Below the pieces are notes generated by a model. It worked only from the letters and a program-made list of their open reading frames with translations. It made no database searches and was not told the DNA's origin. Of a stretch of 64,000 nt of DNA, positions 9,630 to 37,084 are shown piece after piece. Numbering within the stretch: position 1 is the first letter of the stretch; the number at the start of each line of letters is the position of its first letter. The translations under genes were made by a program, and so were the position numbers. Source of the DNA: Actinia tenebrosa (taxonomy: Eukaryota; Cnidaria; Anthozoa; Actiniaria; Actiniidae); the NCBI RefSeq assembly GCF_009602425.1, contig NW_022261702.1, forward strand, positions 3,471-67,470, in the 5' to 3' direction.

Positions 9630-12600
9630 ATGGCGGACAAACGCCAAGAAGAAAATAGAATCGAAAACGACGAAATAACAACAAAAAGACACCGATCCGA
9701 TCCTTTACAAGGCCAGCAAACTGATTACTCAGATTATTCATATCAGGTATGCGAGGCAAGAGGGAATTGGATGTCGTTATACGACACTACGAGTGGATAC
9801 TTTTATTACCAAAATACCAAAACTTTTCAAACTCAATGGGAAAAACCAACAAACTGGGACAACTTACCGCCGGTTTTTAACCCTTGGATTAAAATGAAAC
9901 AACCTCAGGTGAATTATCAGTTACCTCAGACCATTACGGAAGGAAAAAATGAGACTAGTAAGCCTAAGTTAACAGGTAAAGACATTGAAGACAAGCTAGA
10001 GCTTTTGATGAAAAGGCCAGCTAGAAGACAGGTGGACTTGGACGAGAAGAAGAAAGTACATTGGATACCAGAGGGAACTACTGAATATAATATATGGTAT
10101 GATAAATGGGTTGGAGAACACTGGAGGCCTGATGGAGGTAGGGCTTTGTTTAGAAGTAGTTATAAATTACGATATGAACACTAGTCTGGAGCGGATGTGT
10201 GAGTGTGTGATTTTGTGGAGTGCTGTGACAACACCACCAATGTCTGGACATTTTGGTTTGGATACATACATATAAATACTGCTTGATATCGATAATTCTG
10301 TGTTACAATGGCACCAGAATCGTGACCCCAAAAAGGTTTAGAATTAATTGAACCCTAAGTACATCAAACTTGTACTGACCCCAGGGCCTCATTGTAATAT
10401 CAAACTATATTGGAGTTTTCTCTTTTAGGGCCTGCCGAGACCCGCTGTTGCATTGACGATGATGCTGGTTATACCAAAGCAAATGTCTTGGACCCAAAGA
10501 CAAACAAGCATTATTTTTGTTTATACTTTGCTAAAGGATGCTGTCATTTGGGTAGTGAATGTGGGTATCTTCATTCCCTACCTGTAGACAAGGATGAGAG
10601 AAGGTATGCTGCACAGGATATTTTTCTTCTGACATTAAAATTAGTAGGGTATCTCGAGCCACTTGTAAGGAGTATTAACCTGATCCATGAAAAGTACCCT
10701 CAAGCAATATTGCAGAAATTCCTAATGTCTGTTCAGGATAAGACAATTAACAAGACAATAAACAAGTTCCCTTCCCTGAGAACTGTTCTACTACAGCACC
10801 AGTCCCATTCACATGCACAAAATTAAACAATTTGCCTTGATGACAAAATAGGGTTTTGATTTGTTGGATGTCTATGCAAATCATATGATTTTTATGCATG
10901 TGGCTAGAAAACATGATCTATAATGATTTCAAGGGTCAAGTAAAACCTTTTTTCTCTGTAAAATTTCAGAATTGGTTTAGCACTCGATTGCTTTGGTCGT
11001 GATCGGCATCTGAACCACAAGGAAAACCTAGGTGGAGCCGGATCATTTGAAAAGGAATGTACTACGCTTTATGTTGGTGGTCTGGGAAACCGTAAATCAG
11101 TTGAAGAAGATCTGTGGGAAGAGTTTGGTGAATGGGGAGAAATAGAGGTATGTACATTACTATCAAAAAGTTACAAGACTTTCACTCAAATACAGTAAAT
11201 TCTTTTAAAAAATTGAGTTTTGCATTAATATTAATGTTTGTTACGTTTTGAAGGATATAATAGCTGGTAGAATAAAATTAATTACTATCAATCATATCAA
11301 AATCTCTCCTGGTTTTTTCTGTCAAATACTGCCAATTCAAGTTAACCTCTTTTTACTTATGAGTTTTTCTCTTTACTACAGGATATTAGAGTCATCACAA
11401 AACTTAAAATTGCATTTGTAAGATACAAGAATAGAGTCAATGCCGAGTTTGCAAAGGTATTATATAGTACCTGGTACCGCGTTTTTTTCTATTCCCATTT
11501 GAAATCCAATGTGTAGAAATGTTAATTCCTTACCTAACGATGCAACTCTTTTGGCTTTAGGTTGCTATGGCAGATCAAAAATTATCCAATAAAGATTTAT
11601 TGAATGTGAGATGGGCTAATGATGACCCAAACCCAAGGGCTTGTATAAAGGTATGCATTGTGATGGATACATGTACATACAGGTGTATGATGGTAAAAAT
11701 TGTTTTGATTGATTGTAGTACATCAACTTCACAATGGCAATGTTTATGACATGAGGCCATTTATACGCAGGGGAAAATAATACATCTTACTGCAGTTTCC
11801 AATATTCTGCAAACTCGGACATTGCAACTGCTCATTGTGAATTTGGTTTTTCACTGCCACCAGTCAAGAATATAAGATGTAATGAATGATTATTTTTGAT
11901 TGACAGCAGTGGAAAACTAAATTTCAGCATGCAGCTTACAGCTACCAAGTTCACCTATTATGAAAATAGCAGTAACGTTAGGGGTACTGACTGAAAAGTT
12001 TTGATTGACAGGGGCGAAAAAAACAAATTTCAGCGTGCAGCTTCTAACTACAGAGTTCACAGAATATGGAAAACAGCAGTAACTTGGAACAACATGTAAC
12101 CCTCTTTGTGAATAACATGCGTCAAAATTAAGACACGAACACAATTACATACCATTTATTTGGTCAGTTTACATCTTACGTAAGACGCACCTCATGTAAG
12201 ATGCATCATATTTTCCTCAGTATAAATGGCCCTATTATGTCTACCTATACCCCTCCCCTTTGCAAAGGTTAGTATGACCTGTTTGTAGACAGTGGTTTTC
12301 ATGTTACTGTAGATTGTAGAAGGACAGCTTTAATGCATCATTCCCTTCCTTTCACCTTCTAGTGAGCTGCATGCATTTATTAATTTAATGATTATGAGAT
12401 GTTATTAGTTTTATAATATATTCCTCTTTGATATTAACTCTTTTTTTTACCAGGAACAAGAGAGAGCCCAAAACAAATTATTAGAAGCTGCATATGACAG
12501 AGGAATAATTCAGGAATTAGAGTCCCGGGAACAGCCTGTAAGAGGTGAAGGGATAACAGCTCCGTACCCCAACACAGACCATCAATACTCTGAACATGAA

Positions 12601-13432
12601 TACTGGACATGGTACCAACAAACCATGGGTACTACTGATACCACAAGTCATGATTATCCACAACATACTACTGGTGTGACACAGATAGAGTCTACTGGGT
12701 CAATGACACAGCAACACATTGAACAGGTAAAAAAACATCCAAGACATTCTTTTCTCCTTAACATAAGGGGTAGGATCTTACTGGGTTGGGGGAAGACTTT
12801 AACACAGTGCATGTATTTTATAGTGGAAAATCTCAACATTTTATTGAACATTGAAACAACCTTTGGGCTGATCCAAGTCAGTTCATGGTGAACTCACAGA
12901 ATACATTGAAATTCAATGTGCTAGGTTTGTTGAGGGAAAAAACCTGGAGAACCAAAGAAAAACCCTACAATGGAGGGAGACACTTAAAAAACTCTGCTCA
13001 CATGTAAATCTGAGTCCAGGATTCAAACCTGAGACCCTAGACCCTAGTGCACTACTTACTCCGATATGATTCCGATATGAAATATCTACAGTAGTGTGCA
13101 TCGATTTGTGCATTTAATTTTGGATTGAGATAGACAGATACTATGATTGATCTTTTGATTGTTTTTTTGAACAGACTCAAGCTTTCCAAGATGCATATGA
13201 GGATTGTTCTCGCCTGGAAAGAGTTTTTAGAACAATGGATTCAGCCAAAGATACAGGCAATCATGGTCTGGTCTCAACAGCCAGTGGAGTGAATAATACT
13301 CAACCTGAAAATAAAATCAATTGCAATAGTGAGACAAAAGACAATATGAATAAGCAAGTTGATACTACTGGCATTGGTGATTTATCAGCATCACAGAAGT
13401 CCAAGATGTGTGTTAAAGACCCATACAGATAG
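9630..13432 (+). CDS. CWC2: CWC2-type pre-mRNA splicing factor with WW domain
   Basis: Seven exons join in frame: 9630-10137, 10429-10603, 10970-11147, 11382-11456, 11561-11650, 12454-12726, 13175-13432, giving 518 residues. In yeast, Cwc2 belongs to the NineTeen complex and binds U6 snRNA and the pre-mRNA near the catalytic centre. Domains: WW about 44-74 (W47, W70); a Torus-type segment 128-165 with RPARRQVD and YNIWYDKW; CCCH zinc finger 200-218 (C-x7-C-x5-C-x3-H, within YFCLYFAKGCCHLGSECGYL); LDCFGRDRH; RRM 258-333 with RNP2 TLYVGGL and RNP1 KIAFVRYK, then LLNVRWANDDPNP. The C-terminal 170 residues are polar and unlike anything I know. Vertebrates, as I recall, use RBM22 in this place, and the Torus/zinc finger/LDCFGR pattern here is closer to fungal Cwc2 than to RBM22. 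ATG 9630 sits in a good Kozak context (AAGATGG). AATAAA at 13896-13901 and 14100-14105. Confidence 0.9.
11917..12092 (-). repeat. Dispersed 107-bp repeat family, copy in CWC2 intron
   Basis: Contains CAGCTTACAGCTACCAAGTT, ATGAAAATAGCAGTAACGTT and CAAATTTCAGCGTGCAGCTT, the reverse complement of the tandem units at 56893-57190. About one and a half units are present. It lies in CWC2 intron 5. Confidence 0.8.
12913..13090 (-). mobile_element. tRNA-derived SINE, CWC2 intron 6
   Basis: On the minus strand the order is a box B-like GGTTTGAATCC (13029-13019), about 60 bp of spacer, then GGTTCTCCAGGTTTTTTCCC followed by TCAACAAA (about 12953-12922). The copy at 57565-57740 has the same order with GGTTTGAGCC and TACTCCGGTTTTCCTCCCTC. 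That shared tail is a conserved SINE body. Box A is degraded here, so the copy is older. Confidence 0.65.
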
Positions 13433-14145
13433 TATCAAGTAAGGAGGCTCTTGAGTTACTAGCCTACAAAGCAACATTACTGCGTGGACATGCTAACTGG
13501 GATGTCAACCACTTGAAGAAAGTTAACCAATCACGACAGAGTGAAAACAAAGCAATCAAACTTGAACCAATCAGGAGCATCATACGACACAGCCTAGATA
13601 TCCGAGGGAAAATATAGACATTATCATCAACTGTGGGAATGAGTGATTGTGATTGGCTACGGGCAATGTGATACTGATTTTACTCTCCTGATTGGCTTAA
13701 GTCTGTTGTATCTTCAATTTTGTTCAACTGTCCCAGTTAGTATTTGGATGGGGATGCAGGGATATTGGGAGCCCTGTGGTGGTGTGCAGGAACGAGGTAG
13801 AAGGCTTGTTTACCCAAACAAAACCACCATTATCACAGGAATCCTAATCCTAAACGATAATAGAACAATAAGAACAATAATATTCAGAGGTACCTAATAA
13901 AAAGTAGTTAATTGACTTACCATTAGCATCAGACATAAAAACAGTGTAAAAACCCCATTTGGTCACTCGTATTTATTGCTTGAAACTCTCATTGCCTGGA
14001 ACACTCTGTCCTAAAAATCCTGCTCAATCCAAGCTTGATGCTAGAACAATGGAAGACTGGACTTCAGTTGACACTGCAGCTATAAGTAGATGAAATGAAA
14101 ATAAAGCTGGTTTGCATAATAACAGTTTTCTCATTTCAAGCATTG

Positions 14146-14254
14146 TGTCATTCTCTTGAGATTACGATTCATTGTTTAAGTTGGCAGCCAATTCAATGAC
14201 ACTGTGAATTTTCAAGTATAGCTAGAAAACAAAGAAATGATACTCAAGGGAATG
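14146..14254. mobile_element. Foldback element, second TGTCATTCTCTTGAG copy
   Basis: Left arm TGTCATTCTCTTGAG with TTCATTGTTTAAGTTG; right arm AAACAAAGAAATGATACTCA then AGGGAATGA. Same arm sequences and spacing as the copy at 3192-3295, confirming a dispersed short element. Confidence 0.75.
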
Positions 14255-14810
14255 AGGAGGGAAGAAGCATTTACTCTATCAGGGCAGCAGCAAGTGCAGT
14301 AATTACTTGAATGTTTAAAACGTTTATGATTTTGCCTTTGAGTGACTGTTCAGTTTGTAGTTTACAAGTACTTTTGCTTGTGTTTTTATCGGTCCACAAG
14401 TTAAAAATGCAAACACAAATAATAAATCAAATGAAAAAGTTTCCATCCTTGCATTTGAATTGCTGTAGTTTACACATAAATTTGCACCTAATTTGTTTGC
14501 ATTGCTCATGTGAACCAGGCTCAAGTCACCAGATCCATCAGAAACAATTTTTTCTTGAATTACACAATAATATAAATTTTAACAAACCTGTTTAAGCATC
14601 ACTTCCTCCATTATGATCTGAGTATCACAAGACCAGTTATTACATAATTATGCAGTCTGTGTCGACTTGACCAACCAATTTTAGTTGGTGGACTATAATA
14701 TTATATTCTTCCAGTTCCCTTTGACCAACCTAGATACAAAAAGACAAATAAAATTAACGTTTAATTTCTAATAGGTGTTTGTAATATTAATTAGTAGATT
14801 CCATTTTGAT

Positions 14811-14985
14811 TTACAACCAATGATCAGGTCCAGGTATATCAAAGTTACCGGTATAAGCAGATATTTGATAGTTTGCAAGGGTAATGGTTGACATCTCTTT
14901 AATATAGGATCCAATATCTTTTTCCATATTTATTTTACCACACTGGGTAGCAGCACAGGGGTTATAAGTGAGTGATACTGTGAAG
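14811..14985 (-). other. Orphan exon-like reading frame
   Basis: On the minus strand a TTTACATTTAG acceptor-like site at 14986 is followed by 57 codons ending in a stop at 14811. The peptide includes YNPCAATQCGKIN and NYQISAYTGNFDIPGPDHW, a composition that looks like a real globular or secreted protein end rather than noise. I found no partner exon with matching phase between 15 and 19 kb, where a repeat (15188-15558) immediately interrupts. It may be the last exon of an undetected gene, a gene fragment, or chance. Confidence 0.3.
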
Positions 14986-15187
14986 CTAAATGTAAAGTAT
15001 AGTTTATGTACAGTAATCATGCCCTCTATCCATCTAGCCCCCTGGATTACTAACATTTCTTGTTCAACATGAAACAGTCTTAATTATACACAAGAAACTC
15101 ACGAGGGACGATCCCTCATATAACACCTGGACCATGACTGGGTCGCATTGACCCATGCCAGTAGAAATCTTATACAGGTCCGAATGC

Positions 15188-15558
15188 CCTGGAGGGGGGG
15201 GGGGGGTACTCCCATATATGGACTATTTGGGGATGATCCGCTGAACAGGATATGGGTTTTCAAGCTTCTTATCATAAACAGGGTATGCAACTTCACTCAA
15301 GTTCCAAGTTCTTCCTGAGTTTCCTGTCATATTCAGGGATTCTACTTTCGTATTGACCGAAACTCATTATTATGGTCATGAAAAAACGATATGTGAAAAG
15401 ACATGATAATTGAAACAGGAACTCAGTGCAATAAATAATATCTTTTATCATAAACAGAGTCCACAAATTTGAGTTTTTTTTAATCATAAACATGGTATTC
15501 CTTTCAGAATCCCAGCAGAACACCCCTACCCAAATTCTGGTGGAGTACCCCCCCCCGG
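15188..15558. repeat. G/C-run-bounded interspersed repeat
   Basis: Begins CTGGA plus a 13-base G run and TACTCCCATATATGG, and ends TGGTGGAGTAC with a 9-base C run: inverted ends of the form G(n)TACTCC / GGAGTAC(n). Inside are TTATCATAAACAGGGTATG, TTTATCATAAACAGAGTCC and AATCATAAACATGGTATTCC, three internal copies of a short unit. No coding capacity. Confidence 0.65.
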
Positions 15559-18500
15559 TCCCAATGACTCTCCACTACACTGCTAAGATACCATAGCACT
15601 TATGGGACCGATTCAGTAGTCGTTACCTATGCGTTCAACAGTGATCACTTCCGAGTTGAAATTGCTCATTATATTCAGTTAACAAAGAAAATGCATGCTC
15701 ACAATTCCCTAGAGTACATGATAATCAAGTAATAGCATGATTTATTGGGGGATTAGTGATTAATGTGACATGCCCTCAAGCCTCAGGAGATTTAGGTTAA
15801 GTCCCTCTGCCCACCCCATCTGGACTTCAACAAATCCTCCCACGGGGGCATTTAAATATACTTATAATAATAAACTAATACTGATTTGTATATTCTGGGT
15901 TTACTGTTTTAATTAAAATATATAATGCACAACCCACCCTTTTGTGCCAGTACCCTATTGGTATTTTTGTGTGTGTACCTTTTAAAATGAGTTACGTAAT
16001 TAAGTCAATATTATGGATTTTTAACACACGGTAAGTTGAAAATTGGTAATTAGTCTCAGTTGTGCATGAGGATATAGTTTCCTAGAGTATCAGGAAAAAA
16101 TCCTCAAATCTGATCATTATTTGCCCCAAATGGTGGTCAAAAACTGCGCACCACGTGCTGTCAACCAGAAAAATTCAGCTGGTGAACATTCCACACCAGA
16201 TAAGAAATGACATCAAGTGAAACCCAGCAATATGTGGGCAAATCTTCATAATAAAACAGCATTGATATTAAAGTGTATGCAGATTGAAATTTCAAAGCTT
16301 ACAAGGGCCGTGGGGGTGGTCATCAAAACAATGTGAAAATTACATCCTGCCAACTGAAGATAATTATGCAAATTAACTGCTTTATTAAAAAATGTATTCC
16401 ACAAGAAATTGCCCATGCATCCCAACTTGCTGTATGCTACTTGGGCTTTAAGGATTTTGCCTGATAGGAATGTGGGTGTTTTCATATTCAAATTGTTTTA
16501 CAATGTCATATAATGGTTTTGGATTACATTGTTATCTTTCTTCTGCAGACTTTGGAACCCCATCCCCCCCCCCCCCAAATCTCCTTCATTTTATGTTCAT
16601 AGCTTGATATTTTGATTGTAGAGGGGGAATGTATAGGTAATGGAGCCAAGGTTGTTTTGTTCCCCCTCTTATTACAAAGGTGAGAATGAAAGCTCAGAAT
16701 GCACCCTCATTTTCAGGGATCTATATTATAAACTTCTCAGTTTTAGTTGAAAGAAATTAAATGTAATTAGAAATACACAGACTTGTAGACAAAAAAGGAA
16801 TTCATTTGGGTCTACAATTGTGCCATAAAATTGCAAACAATTAACATTATTCTGACTAGAGGGAAGTAGAAAGTCATCAGATGGAATGAAATTATGTTTT
16901 GATCACCAGCAAAAGTACAGTCCTGCTTTCAATTTTTACCACTACTAACTTTAAGATGTTTTCTTGACACTAAATGGATTTTTTTATGCTTGAAAATATC
17001 ATCATCAGTTTTTACAATAAAGTGGGTGTGGCCAATAGGCAGTTCTTGGACTATGAGAGGTAGGGGTGCATATAAATTCCAATGCATGACCTAGGTCATA
17101 TTGGCACATGGTAAAAGAAAAAAATATAAAAGAACATACTGTCAGACTGCATGGTTGAAAAACTTGTGGATGGAGACAATACAATATTGACATTAAATTT
17201 GATACGATGTAACCAAAATTATCTGGGTAACTGGAAAACCATCATACTGTATGAATTTTATCATATTGTGCCTGCCGTGAAGCTCAATATCTGAGTATAG
17301 AAACTTCTTGAATCTTGTTCAATATGAAAACAGTGGCTGCATTTAATTATCATATTAATATGAATAATTATTGACTCACAGGGAAAACAATTAAAATCAG
17401 TGACCCAGGAGAAGACGTCTGATCAGTACTGTCTGAATCGTCCTCATTTGCATTCATTCAATAGGTCATATAGAACAACCACTAATAAACGCATTAGTAT
17501 ATTACTTTTAAAAAACCTTCAGCTTTCATGTTATCTATCTCATCATAATCAACTTGTGCTTTGCTTACATTACAATTTTTTCCCCTACAGCAATCAAAAC
17601 CATTCAAGCCTACAGGACAGGAAAGGAGAAATCAAAGGCAGCTTTATTGCAACAACTGACAACCTCCTGTATACTCACCTTGTGACTTGTCCAATTAAAT
17701 ATAATCATTACTACAACCAAGTAGTTTAAGAGTGCCATTATTGGACCCCATTATTATGCTCATGAAACAAATGCAAATCACATAGGACTCAATGCCACCA
17801 AAATATCAGCTAAGCGCAAACTTAGTAAACAAGTAAAAAATAACAATATGCTGATTCGGAATTTACACATGAATATTCACCATGCAACTTTATAAGACTT
17901 ATAAAGTGTACTTGTAATCCTGGGTCGGAACACACCTTAAGCTTGAATGATATAATCAATGCGTTCATGTTAAATCACACCTGAATAAACTTTGATAAGT
18001 TCCCCATGAAAATAAAGTGATGAAAGTTCAATACCTCCATGCAAGCAATATGTTCTGGTTGAGTGATATTAACTATTTGTCGATATAATTAGATAACACT
18101 TTTTCGTATTTTGTTGCATGGATACAATGACGGCGCTCTAGTATTAGTTATTTGATTTCCAGATAAAATTGATAATTTCAATAAAATTTGTTTTCCAAAT
18201 GAGCAGCATTTTTATCCGGCTAGCAGTATTTGCCAGACAGAAGACAGAGGAATCAATGGTTAGACTTCTGTAAAACATATTTCACATTTTTATGATGTCC
18301 AGGATATGTAATTGCGAGTTTTTAATTACTGGATGACTTATGCGTTTTTATTAAATTTAAGTTTCACTGCACTGCAAGAGTACTTTTAAAACGTCAGGTG
18401 AGTTTGCAAAATGTTAGTGCCCTCAATGTTAGCCAGATCTGCAAAGGTTTACTATTGCAGGTATTTTTACATGAATTGCAATCTTAGGGTGTATTAAAAT

Positions 18501-19166
18501 TAATGTTAGTTACTGGGCTTGAAATGGAATTTATAAACTTTATCTTATTATTATTTTTTTCATGAAACTGCATTTTCACACATTTCTATAATCATTAAGA
18601 ACAAAACCTTTACTCTTTACAACTTTAAACCCCATTTAGAGAAGAAATAATAGAAATTTTACAAAGAATTTTACAATCTTTAATGATTTAACTAACATAA
18701 TAAAAGTAAAATTGTCACTTCTAATGAGAATAAAACTAGCAACGAATACAGGTAATACTTGAAATTTCTAATAATCATAACAAGTTAACAAGAAGATAAC
18801 ATTTTTCAGAGCTTTAAGAAAACATGCTGTTGGTGTGTTCTGGCATGAGTACAAGTTAAGAATTTTAAACCAAACATGAAAAACTGTTTACAGTGATTGT
18901 CCAGGGATTGCTGACAGTATCCAAGGACGTTATTAATATAATGGACCTCAAATAAACCAAGGAAAATAGTCTTTAACCTAAAAATATGGCAAAAGCTAGA
19001 AATATACCTAGTGTACTTTGGCAAGTTTTAATGTGCTTCAAACATTTATAACAGTTTTTCCCAATGACTATGCTATTCAAACTTAAAACAAGTATTCTTG
19101 TAAAAATGTTTCTATAGATTTGTAATATAGTCATCACTGCCCCTACTACAGATGATGTTATTAGGT

Positions 19167-33924
<14,758 letters not shown>

Positions 33925-34031
33925 TTTCGTCTGGTACAGAATATCACCACAAGACTCGAAACCTTGGGATTCCTGTGGATGACAAAAGGAACTTTCCTAT
34001 ACCCCCAGAAGATTTGTTGCTTTAGTACAAA
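33925..34031. promoter_or_regulatory. Bidirectional XYLB/MED10 promoter
   Basis: Only 107 bp separate the two divergent start codons. There is no TATA box. AAAATGGCG occurs at both starts on opposite strands (a motif containing the start codons, reminiscent of YY1 AAGATGGCGGC sites of housekeeping genes). Transcription starts must be very close together or overlap. Confidence 0.75.
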
Positions 34032-36175
34032 ATGGCGGACGACAAGCCAGCTGAACCTTTTGATCTTCTTGAACAAACTATAGAGCAATTCGTCGAATCA
34101 ACGCGACAGATTGGCATCATCGTCAGTGATTTTCAACCAGGAAGTCAAGGGGTACTGAATCAAAAGATGTGAGTTTGACTGTTTTTTTCAATTTTTCAAA
34201 AATTCAAAAACAAAAGATAGTTGATTGTTAGCAAATATGTCGACATATTTTGTTTATTTGTTCGTCGCTGTGTTAAGATATTATTCAATCATTATCATAG
34301 GATATTGTTTATACATATCTAAATCTTCATATTCTTTAAAATTAAAGTGTTAAAGGGGAACATAACCACCTTTAGCTCTTCTTACTGATCTTTTTCAGTA
34401 ACATGATGGTCGACAATATGAGGGAAATAGAAAAATGTAAAGCCCTAGTTAAAGATGTCGAAGTGCCTCTGGAAGTTTTTGAGTAAGTATTGTAATTCAG
34501 TAGCATGGATGTTATTCACCGTTGAATAATTTTTGTCATCAACTCAAGATTCATAATGTTGTTTTGTTGCTAAATCTAGATCTGGAGAAGTGAAAATCTA
34601 TTTCATCATAGCAACCATTAATTATCATCCCCTCCCCTCCCCCCTAAAAAATAAGTTTCAAATTTTAATTCAATACTTCATTTTACAGTTTCGTTCAATT
34701 ACCATGAATAACAGTTCCAAGCCAAGGATGGAGTTGCTGCGCATGATAAAATTAAGATAGTCCTTGGTGAAACTCCAACCTCAACTTGGAACTATTATGC
34801 GTGGTCACTGAAAGGAATTGCAAAATGGAGTATTGTGTACTTCACATAAGATGCCAGTAGCATATCCATAATTTTAAAAGGGGGATTCCAAAAGGGCAGC
34901 CACAATGAAAAAGCTGGTGCAATTGGCTTCACAAAGGGGGGTTCCAATGTCATTCTACTGAGCGTAAAGAGCCCATGGAACCACCCCAGGAACTGCCACT
35001 GGAGGCCCAGTGAGATATAGGCTAGTGAGTTGTACTTGAGAATTGTAGGGCTAAGCAGTTTGATCCCTGCTTTCTTAATAGGTAATTAACTTAACCTTCA
35101 AAAGTATAGTAAATTGTTGAGAGGTTATATGCAATGAATTAAAATCCCATCTACATGTATGCTGAAGGAATATTGGTCCCTGAAATCCATAAAGATAGAA
35201 GTGCCAACATTGATGTTTAGTCTTTGTTGGCTCTAATTATTTTTAAAACTTACAAATACTCATCTACATAGGTACATTGATCAAGGTCGCAATCCACAGT
35301 TGTACACAAAGGACTGTCTAGAAAAAGCACTAGTGAAAAACGAACAAGTAAAGGGAAAAATAGACTCTCTCAAGGTAAATAAAATTTGATTTTACATATT
35401 GTATTTCACCTGGTTAATTTTCTGGAAATGTCATCAGATATTTTTACCCATATATAAAAAGGGATTTTGCACATACATTGTACTGCTACTTTTTAATTAA
35501 CACATAATGACAGTTTGACCTCAAGGATGAGATGAAAGTCTCACTGTGACCAAGCTGGCTCAGTTAGTTGGGCAAAAAGTCTGTGTGGTATACTGACTTC
35601 GCTTTATATGTTAATATTGGTTAGACCACTGCTGCATGTGATAACCACATGAAATGACTACCAGACTCATTTTGAGACATTACAATCAAACTACCTCAAG
35701 CATGAACAAGTAGAGCTCATTAATGAATTCATTCTTCGAATATTGATTTGATTCTTCGATTTGAAAATTCATTATTAAATTCATTATTTAACTTTTCAAA
35801 ATATTGAAAATGTGGTTTTACTCATGTACATATTACCTTTATTTATTCTATTCATTTGTGTTACTTTTGAATACTCAAAACTTCATATGGATAATGAATC
35901 TTTGAATCGAAGAATCAAATCAATATTTGAATAGTGAATCCATTGATGAGCTGTACATGTACATGTTTGATGCTTGAGGTAGTTTGACTGTAAATGGCAA
36001 AGAGAGTAAAAAATTAATAGTTGCCCACCACTTACATAATTATATTTGATGCTTGATAAAATGTAAAAATTTTTTATTTCAGAATTTCAAGTCTCTGTTG
36101 ACATCTGAACTGACAAAATCCTTTCCAAAAGAAATGGATAAATACCAACGTGCAAAAGACAGCCAAGGCACATGA
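34032..36175 (+). CDS. MED10: Mediator complex subunit 10
   Basis: Four exons (34032-34168, 34399-34482, 35272-35374, 36083-36175) encode 138 residues; human MED10 has 135. MED10 is in the Mediator middle module, bridging activators to RNA polymerase II. Near-identical blocks to the human protein: QLGIIVSDFQP (here RQIGIIVSDFQPGSQGVLNQ), VPLEVFEYIDQGRNPQLYTK, CLEKALVKNEQVKGKIDSL, and FKSLLTSELTKSFPKEM. Ends on TGA 36173-36175 with AATAAA at 36244-36249. The third intron holds a TA-flanked foldback element. Confidence 0.97.
35683..35990. mobile_element. TA-flanked foldback element in MED10 intron 3
   Basis: Left end CAATCAAACTACCTCAAGCA and right end TGCTTGAGGTAGTTTGACTG are inverted copies, flanked by TA. 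The arms stay similar for about 100 bp through GAGCTCATTAATGAATTCAT and ATATTGATTTGATTCTTCGA. 308 bp, no ORF; non-autonomous Tc1/mariner-like by target site. Confidence 0.85.
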
Positions 36176-37084
36176 AATGAAAGGAAATAATAATTCCTTA
36201 TGTACATATTTAACATAATTGTAAATAGACATTCTCTACTAAAAATAAATATTTAAAAAGCAACTCAGTACTTCTTTGCTCTGTTTTTCTTTATTTTTTG
36301 GTGCACTTGCCAATCACTTTTTATTCCTATCCAATGATTTGTATTCCATAGAATAACACTTGCTTACTGTGTTGTTATAAAGCCATGCAATTATAAAGCA
36401 CTTGGGACTGGCACAACACTGGAGAAGACTAGTGTTGAGAAACACCACTAGCTGCTACCACGGGCAGATTCGGAAATCTGAGAATAAGGGATTGAAAAAT
36501 TTAGGAGTTATACAAATCAGTCACCTCTGACTATGCAAATTGAAACCAAGAGGCCTTCCCTCTTTAATATTGTTAAAATATGGTTCCTAGAAATGCCATT
36601 TCCTGCATTCTGGGCATATTTTAAACAAAAAGGTAAATTAAACAAAAAGAATCGCATACCATGAGGGGACCATGGCCCCATGCCATTGCCCCCCTCCTGA
36701 AATCTACCCATGACTACGGAGCTCTGATGACTACCGTGTGCTTTATTACTGCACACAACATGTGCACATGTTTTCTATTTCTTCATAAGAGGAGAGGCGC
36801 TGAACAAAGGTGAATCAAAAAGGCAACTACACAACTAAACTTAGTTTGTTGCTCATTTTGCTACTTCCAAATTGCTCTCACTCGCTATATCTCCCTCTTG
36901 AAAAGACTGCAGGAAGAAGTGGAACTCTTTACACAACTAATGGGATCAATTGTACTAGGCATTATCAGTCAGGGTCCTGAAAAATAGATACATTAAGGTA
37001 CTAACTAATTACCACCTTTTAATTAGTCATATTATATTTATGCCTTCCCGATTTAATTTTGCAAAATTAGGTGCTAAATATAAG

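Larger units (their letters stand above)
13433..19166. other. Intergenic region between convergent CWC2 and NCOA5
   Basis: This 5.7-kb stretch includes the CWC2 3' end, the foldback copy at 14146-14254, an exon-like orphan at 14811-14985, a G/C-bounded repeat at 15188-15558 and C-rich runs near 16565. From about 16.6 to 18.4 kb I see only AT-rich sequence without a sustained reading frame. Around 18.4-19.1 kb lies the presumed NCOA5 3' UTR (minus strand). Confidence 0.6.

Noticed and set aside
35545-35600. CTGGCTCAGTTAGTTGGGC as tRNA or SINE box A
   Set aside because: No box B at the right distance and no tail; too little to call.
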